The notes beneath the pieces are model-generated. The model was not told the DNA's origin and made no database searches. It worked only from the letters and a program-made list of their open reading frames with translations. From NCBI GenBank assembly GCA_045594425.1, contig JAZNYK010000014.1, positions 37,259-101,258 on the forward strand: a DNA stretch of 64,000 nucleotides, read 5' to 3'. This DNA comes from RGIG1681 sp045594425 (GTDB lineage Bacteria > Bacillota > Clostridia > Christensenellales > UBA1242). Position numbers and translations under genes: made by a program. Within the stretch, counting starts at the first letter, position 1; each line of letters begins with the position of its first letter. This document shows positions 35,401 to 44,400 of this stretch, piece after piece.

Positions 35401-38400
35401 AAGGTCTGTTTTATTCTTCTTTGTTGCAAGTCTGTGAGAAATGGCGTTTCTAGCAATACTTGCATTTGTTCTTGTGTTAATAGCCTCAAAAATTTGTTCA
35501 TCTGTCGCTTTTTCATCAAGTCCAAGGTCTGTTACAGCCTTTTTGTTTGTTTTTACACTCTTAATAACATCATCTTTATACAAATTAAGTGCAACTGAGT
35601 GTTTTACTACATCAGCATTTTTATGTTTGCCTTCAAATTTACGTGTTTTTTCGTTATATTCACCAAACATTGCTTTTGAAATGTCATAATCAGAAGCATT
35701 TTTGTCTAATCCAAGACTGGTAAGAAGCATTGCGTCTTTCTTAACCATTTCTGTAACACGACTATCAGCACCCATATCCGCAGTCGCTTTGTCAATTTCA
35801 GAAGCAGTAGATCCACCAACATTCGCTGTATTTAAAGCATCTTCAATTTCATCTTGTGAAGCATTTGCTTTAAGACCAAGTCTACGCCTGATTGAAGTAT
35901 CTTCTTTAACTTGTTTTACTTTTGCTTGTGTTTTTACAAATTCTGGAAGAAGTTTTTTGTTAACACCATTGTTAGAAACTGTTGTGTCAAGCATATCAAG
36001 AGCAACTTGGTTAGTAAGTGCTGAATCACCAAGAACGGCTTCCCCTTCACGAAGTTTTCTTGTTTCATCATCCAAACCAAGCGTCATGTTTGCAGCAACG
36101 TGCTCAACAAGTTGGTCTTTAACAGGTTCGTTTGTCTTTAAGTAGTTGTTGATATCTTGGTCAGATAAACCTTTCTTAAAGTCTTCTGCTGTTGCAGTTG
36201 TAGACATATCTGAAATTTTTGTATCAACACTCTTATTAAACTTATCTGCCATAACTGCATTCTTTTTCATGAAAGTGTCATTAGCAAGATATTGTGCATA
36301 AATTGCATTTCTTTCACCTTCTTTAAGGTCTTTGAAATCAACCTTAAGTCCTGTGTCGGCTCTATATTGATTTTCAATCTTGTTCCTTAATGAATCATGA
36401 GTATTTGAGTTAATAACCTGCATACGTGCATTTTCAACAAACGCACTATTGTTCTTCAAGATTTCAACTTTTGATTTGCCAGAAGCAGCGACAATTGCAT
36501 CAACGTGTCTGTCATTATCAATTAAGGTTGTATTTCTAAATGCATTAGCAAGCACTGCAGAATTATCATCACCTCTAATGCTTTGTTGAATCAAGTTTTT
36601 GTTATAGTTGAATGATTGTTTTTCTTGAGCAGACATACCAGCATAGTTAACAGCAGGTGTGAGCCCTGTTCCAGCATTCAATTGTTCACCAATAATGTCC
36701 TTCTTAACATCGCTAAACACTCCAACTTCCTCTCCAAAATTGTCATGTTTTGCTTCGTTATAAATAGCATCAAATTGTTCTTGTGACATTCCTGATGCGA
36801 TAACTTTGTTAAGTTGTTCAACGCTCATGTTATCAACAGAATTATCACCTTTTACGGTAGATAACAAACCATCATTTTTAAGTGCTTGGTCAATTGAAAT
36901 TCCTTGGGCTTGAACAGCATCAAGATATTCACCCATGCTACCATAATTTACACCAACTTTGCTCTTTTGACCAGTTTTTGCATCGATAACACCAATATCT
37001 GTTCTCTTGATTTTCGCTTCGATATCTGGGCCACCAACTTTTGTTAAGTAGTCCATATCAATTGAACGTTTTTGTTCTTTAAACCAATCAGCATCTCTGC
37101 CTGAAAGTGTTGCTGTAAAGTCATTTGCAAGGAAGTTGTTTCTTGTCATAACATCAACATCAGCAAGGTCTTTGCCACCAGAAACACTTCTGAACGCAAT
37201 ATTTGCTTTGTTGTAAAGAGAGTTGTTATTAGCAATTGCATTAGCATACATATCATTGATTGTAACTTTATCTGAATTGCTTGTTGCTCCCATAACTTGA
37301 GCAACTCTGCGTTTGTTTGCAAGTTCAACAGCATCTTGTCCATGAGCAACAACTTGTGCTGCAAGTGCCTCATCATCTTTAACAGCAATATCAATAATTG
37401 CATTTTCTCTTGCTGCTGCTTTAACATCTGCAATTCTCTTTTGACCTTGTCTAAAGTGAACGCCATGATCGGTTTCTTTATCCATTGCAGCAACAACATA
37501 GGCTTCTTCATCAAAGTTTTCTGCTTTTTGAGCCTTCTTATATGCTGCACTGTTTTTAACATTACTTAATGCAATAGAATATTGGCTATTTGTTGTATAT
37601 TCTTTATACGCTGCATGAGTTTCTGCTTTTTGAATTGCAGCCAATCCATCAGCACTTGCTTTAATTGCTTCTTGTTTATCATCACCAATCAACTTAAGTG
37701 CAGCACCTCTTCTTTCAGCATCTTGTTCATCTTTTGAAAGAAGTGAAACTTTTCCAGCGTAAGCATCTGCAACAAATGCTGCTGCTTCTTTTGAACCACC
37801 TTCAGCATCAATTGCCTCTTTAACTCTTGATGTGCTAATCAAAGCGCCTTGTGCTTCAAACACTTGGTCTACATTTTTAGCGTGTTCAGTTTTTCCTCTA
37901 ACAGTTTCATAGATTTCTTTTGAAGACTTACCATCTGCTCTCTGTGTAAGTTCATAATAAGACAATCCTTGAAGGTCTGCTTTTGTGTAACCTTGAGCCA
38001 AAAGTGCATCTTGTTTTGTCTTTGAAAGGCCATCAAATCCACGTTTAGCAACGCCAGCATAAAGTGAGCCTTTTTGTTCTTCTGTTAAACCTGTATTTGC
38101 AAGGTCGGCAGCAATGGTTCCAAATTGTTCTGGAGTTGCTTTTGTTGCAATTGCAGATAAAACTGCTTTGTCTGTTGCATCAGATTGCACGGTGTATTTC
38201 TTTAATGTTTCAACACCAAAGCCATCTTTTTCTGTTTCTCCAAGAAGTTCTGCCTTCTTGTATGCAGAAACAATATCTTTATTAGAAAGTCCATTTGTAT
38301 TCATAAATGTTGCAAGTTCTGCAGTGTCAACCTTGCCTTTAATAGCAGTCATAGCACCTTTATAACCAGCACTATTTTCGGATTCAATATCTGCATATTT

Positions 38401-41400
38401 AGCAAATAAATCACCTGTGATTGTTGCTTTTCCTTCAACATTTGAATTAACAAATGCATAATATAATGATTCTGGAGAATCCGCTTTAACAGCGTCAAGT
38501 GAAAGTTGTTGTTCTGTTGCGGCTTCATCCTTTGTTCTTGTATACATAACGTTGTAATCTTCGTTAACAATTGCAGCGAAGTCTACACCATCATTTTTCA
38601 TTTCTCTCATAACGAGGTTAGATGAAAGAGCATCTTCATTTAAGAATGTAGCAATTTCATTAGCATTTGCTTTAGAAATGTCAGTATTGCTCATATTGTT
38701 TCTTCTTGCGTATTGTTCGTATCTCTTTCCCACACGTTCGGCAACAACAGGATTTGCAAGGTTTCCTTGAGCAATATAATTAGATTGCAATGAAAGTGTT
38801 TGAATTGCATCCATTGCTTTGGTTGGGTCTTGAGTAGCCATTTGAGCGATAGCGTTCTTTTGACCAGCATTTTCAACACCAGTTGAAATTGTTTGGTCAG
38901 ACAATCTTTCAAATGCATCAACTCTTGCACCAACATTTGTAAATTGCTTTTTAAATTTACTTATATTTTGTGGATTAACAGCACCAAAGTTTCCATTTGT
39001 TGAAGCCTTAACAAATCCTAGGAATTGTTTATCTTTTGCTGTTAAATTGTCTGCGGTTTTGCCTTCACCAAGCATCGTTGAAATTTGGTCATCACTAATA
39101 TTTGCGAGGTCTTCTTCTGTGATGTTTGCAGCAAATGCAGCATTTTGAATTTTAACAGCGGTTGCTGAATGACCATTTTCTCTCATCATTGAAACTGCTG
39201 CGTTACCAATAATTCTATCTTGGTCTTCTTTCTTAGCACCAGCCAAAATTGAATGACCATCACTAACTGCTTTTAAGTTTGCAGAAGTCTTTTGCTTAAA
39301 TTCTGCTCTAGACTCTTTGCTTGCCATATCCCAAGCAGTAACTTTGAAACTTCCATCTTGAACTTTTTCTTGAACAACAGATGTAAGTTCAGCAGCATAT
39401 TCCCCTTCCTTCATGCTGCCAATGATTGATGTGTTGTCATCAACATGATTCTTTCTATGCATCTTAATTTGTTCAATAACTCTTGCACGGTCAGTAGCAT
39501 TATTCAAGTCTGTTGCTTCTGTAATTCCAAATGATTCTTGGAATCTTGAATAAAGGTCTGAATCTTTGTCAGATTCAATATGTCTTAACATTGCTTCAGC
39601 AACAATATCCTCGTCTTGTGAAGCCTTGTCATAAACAGATTTAGAAAGCATTGATGTTGCAGTTCCTGCATTTTGTGCGTTATAGTCAACACCAAGTGAC
39701 AAGTTTTGTGCAAGTGCGGCATCAACTTTTGAACCTGCGTTAATTTCATCAATTGCAACGTTGATTGCTTCATCACCAACTTTATCTGAAGAAAGCATTT
39801 GTGAAACAATGTTATCAGAAACTGATTGTTCAACAACAGTCGCTTTGTTTTCATCAAATGTTCCGTCAGCACCCTTCTTTGTTACGGAGAATCCAATCTT
39901 TCCATCAAGACCAATTGATGATGCAACTTTATATGCTGAGAGTTGTTTTTCTTGGTCTTCAGCAGACAATGCATCAAAGTCTTCAACATCCTTTCCTGTT
40001 AATGTTGAGCGGATTGCTTGCAATCTCATTGAATTTGTTAACAAGCCTTCTTTCTTACCTTTTGTTCCATCAGCATTTTCAACTTCAGTTCCATTGATTG
40101 CAATGTCCATCTTATCTTGCATTGAGGCATCTTCGCCAGCATCCTCTTCGCCATAGTCTGCAAGAGTTCTTGCTGCAATAAGACGTCCAACTTTAGAACC
40201 AACTTTATTTTTAACAACGTTTGCTCTTGCACCAACTGTATCATCAACAACATCTCTGTCATCAATTGCTTGCCTGTTATATTCAGCAACAGCAACAGCA
40301 TCTTCAACTTCTTCAGGAGCAACATCTCCATTTGCAACAGCAGCAACTTTTGCACCAGTTGTTTTTGGAGCGCCCGAAGATGCATCATGTGGAACAACTT
40401 CGTTTGCAACCGTAACACCCTTTGTTCCGTTAATTGGTTTAGATTCTGGAGCAGTATATCCTGCACCATCACCAGCATGAGTGAATGATGTTCCGCCGGC
40501 TTTTTTAGCGAATCTTGTTCTAGATGTATTGCTTGCTTTTTTAGCCTTTCTGCGTTTGCTAACAATAGCACCAGCAACAAGTGCACCTGCAACAACGTTT
40601 CCACCGCTAAGTGTTGTTACTGCAAGACCAGCAGCACCAGCCATTGCACCAGTTACAACTGCTCTACCAGCACGTTTAAATGTTCTGCCAACGTTTTTAG
40701 CAAATTGTTTTGCACCCTTAACAGTCTTTTTAACACGTCTACCAATGCCTTTACCTGCTTTGTATGCAAGGAATCCACCACCAGCCATAAGAGCGAGGGT
40801 TGTTCCTGGAATAAATGCACCAGCAACTGCAGCAGCACCAAGCAAACCTGCAACTTTTGCAGCCTTTTTAAGTTTTGGATGTTTCTTTCCAAAATTTCTA
40901 ATTGGATGCTTCTTAGCAGTGTGTGCATTCATAATTGCATTTTCAGTTGGTGTTAATTGTCCAAATGCAGCAGCATTTGCACCCTGTGGGTCACCACGAC
41001 GAGCACGACGACGTCCACCACCAAACAAACCACGCTTGCCTGTTTTTTCATCACCAACAACGGCTGTTTTAAGTTGTCCACCTGCTTTTTCAACCTTTTC
41101 AGCAATTTCTGGGGCTATTTCAATAGCCTTGTCTGCCACTTTTCCGGCAGCAACCATGCCTTTTTCGCCAACGGCACCAACGACATCAGCACCTTTTTCT
41201 ACCACATCACCAACAACATCAGCACCTTTTTCTACAGCAGTTCCAGCAAGGTCAGAACCTTTTTCAACAACAGTTCCGGCACCCTTTGTTACAGCACCAG
41301 CAGCAACCATGGCTCCACCAGCAATAGTTCCTAAAACGCCATCGCCAATCATTTCTTGACCGCTTTGCATTAACTCATCGCCAGTTTGTCCCATTGCATC

Positions 41401-44400
41401 ACCGGCCGCTTTACCGCCCTCAGTGATTGATTCATTTAGTGCTTTACCACCTTCAGTGATTGTTTCATTTGCTTCATCACCAAACTCTTCTGCACTCGCC
41501 TTAAACTCTGCACCTTGTTCGGTCATTTCTTGTTCGTATTCGCCATCTTCATGCTCATCACGAACTTGTTTAAGTTTTTCACTTAATGGAACGTCTTTAT
41601 CGTCATCCATAGCATCAGCATCGTCTTCACGAGCATTACCATCAACAGGCGCTTCCATTGTTTCATCTGCTGCATTTGAAACTTCACCAGACATATTAAT
41701 ATCTGAAGTATCTTCCATTGGGTCAATAGCGTTTTGTGCTTCAAGTGTTGCATCTGCAGCATCAGAATCATCTGAATCTTTTTCTTCTACGCTACCGCCT
41801 GCACCACCACCGGCATTTTCTGCTGTTGTATCAGGTGGAGGTGTTGATGGAGCAGTTGTTGCTTCAACTGTTTCATCTGCTGCATTCTCGCCTTCGCCTT
41901 CACCTTCTTCACGACCACTTCCGTCATCTTCACCTTTGCCTCCACCACCTTTCAGGAAGCCTTTTGCTTTATTGGCAACTCCGCCAACTAATGCATGGGC
42001 TGGTCTAAACAAATCACCTGCAACCCCAGCAACTTTAGAAGCCGCCTTCATTGCTGACCTACCAGAAATCATGTCGCCGGCACCCTTCATTGCCTTACCA
42101 ACATCTTCCATGGTATTTTTTCCAGATTCTGCAATGTTGTTGTCTTTGCCACCAGGTGACAAAATTTGTGAAATTGCTTTAGGAAGAGCGTCTATCATTG
42201 TAAATGCAACAAGCATAAACAATATATAAACAAAGTTATTTAAAAGTTTTGGACCAATTGGTAAATATTTTAAGAATAAGTTTCCAGATGCTTGCATATC
42301 TGCTTCTGTGAATATGTTAGACATTGATCTAACAGGTGCAAGCAATACAAAGAACATATTGATACCTAAAATAACACCATAGGTTGATAACACTTGAGTA
42401 ATTAATGGTGTTTGGATTGTTGTTTTAAATCTTTCACCATCGTCAAACACAATCGTTGAGGCAACTGCCGGCATTGCTACAAAATACAATGTAATTTGAT
42501 AGAAACGCTTAATAACACCCCAAAGAGATGTGCCTAATATCTTTATAATAAGTGCCGAAGCAATCAAAATTAACCAATAACTTACCTTGCTTGGCATGAA
42601 GAATGTGTCAAAACCAACACCTTCATTATTGTCTTCATCAAGTGAAGAACGTTCAAAGAAATAGTCAAAACCAACACCGTCTTCAAGTGTGAAATAACCA
42701 GCCATATCAGCATTTGTCATTTTTTGTGGCATCATTGACATTTTCCAACGCCAACCACCAAAAAGTGCAATGTTGATATCTGATTCAATACCTTGAGTAG
42801 ATAACCAGTTTGAAGAACCAACAATACCACCCGCGTTGTCACGGTAGAATCCAACTATAAGCGAATCTCTAATATTATTGTAATGTGTGGCCATTTCACC
42901 AGTGTTAGCAAATTTGTTTTGTGTAATAATATTGTAATAGGTTTTTCCATCATATAACACACTTACTGTGTTATTATGAAGAGATGAGAAAATTGCATCA
43001 ATGTCTGTATTTGCAATTTCTTGGTCAATTGCTTTATAGATGGTTCCCACATACATTTTACCATCATAAAGACCTAAACTATCAGACTTTTTATCCCAAG
43101 AGAAATCGTTTACACCAATTCTGAATTCAAAGGTCATTCCTGGGTCGCCAGAATGAGGGTTTACAGTTTTTGAACCAATATCATAACTATGATAACTAAG
43201 ACTTGTGTTACTTCCTGTAACACCAACATAATAGTTATACAAGTTGAATTTGTAGAACGCAAGTTGATATGTGTTATCAGATGAAGATGGTTCAGGTGTT
43301 GCAAATTTAACAAGTTTGCTGTTTTGGTCAAAAGTAATCAAGTTTGTAGCAGTTGTGTTAAATGATGCATTTACATACATACCTTCTTGATAAATAATAT
43401 TTGAACCATTTTTAATTGTAATGTATTGCATATCAACAGTTTGGAAAAGTGATTTTCCATTTTCTGTTTTTGCGTATGTGAAATAGTTTGGAGTAATGTT
43501 TACACCAGTTGAAGATTCTGTTCCAGAAACACTATCAATGTTATAATAATATTCAAATTTATAAGAATGTTTTAAGGTCTTTAAGTGACCGCCAACGCCA
43601 CTTTCTATAACACTACCGTTACTTTCAAGTCCCATAATTCTAATGTAACCATGAACCTTGTCTGGACTGATTACAAAATAAGAATTTTTATCTGCCGTGC
43701 AGAATAAGTAATAAGTTTCACCATCACTTGATGAGAATGTTAAACCAGCATAATTTGCATATGTATAACGTGATTCTCTCAATCTTACAGTTATTGATTG
43801 AATCATTGCTGGGTTAAATGATTTTTCTATAACTTTGCTTGTTCCATCTGCTTGTTTCACAGATTGAACCGCTTTCCAAACAACTTCAGAGCCAACGTTT
43901 TGATTGTTAACTGTTATACCTTCAAAATCTGATGAAAGTTCAACACCTGTGATGTTTGTGTATTGTTCTGTTGAACTGCCATTATCTACAAAGTAAGGCT
44001 TCATATAGCCTCTGTTTTCCATTTTGTAATAATACATTTCATCAGAATTAGCAAGCGCTTCATCTATGGTTGCATTACCAGTTGTTGCAGTTGTTCGAAT
44101 ATATGTTGGTTCACCCAAATTTGAGTTTGTTGAGTTTGTTTCAAATGTTCCCTTTGCAACAATAACACCATTATAACTTCCAGCCAAATAATCTGACTTA
44201 AATGTGTATGTATCTTTTGAGTAAGGGTCTGTGTATCTAACACCATTCAAAAGTGGAACATATTTTGCTGTTGTGCCTTCGGTATATTTCCAACACATAA
44301 TGTAAACAGTTCCATCAAGTTCGCTGTTTCTATTAAATTTTGGAGTATATAACACATTTCCTGATTCAATATCAATACAAATATCTGAATAAGAAACAAT

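Noticed and set aside
40481..42229. Long plus-strand open frames (292 and 268 codons) opposite the start of the giant tail
   Set aside because: They are read antisense to an Ala/Gly/Glu-rich gene whose codon use removes stops in that frame; the products are low-complexity Pro/Ser/Ala chains with no ribosome site.
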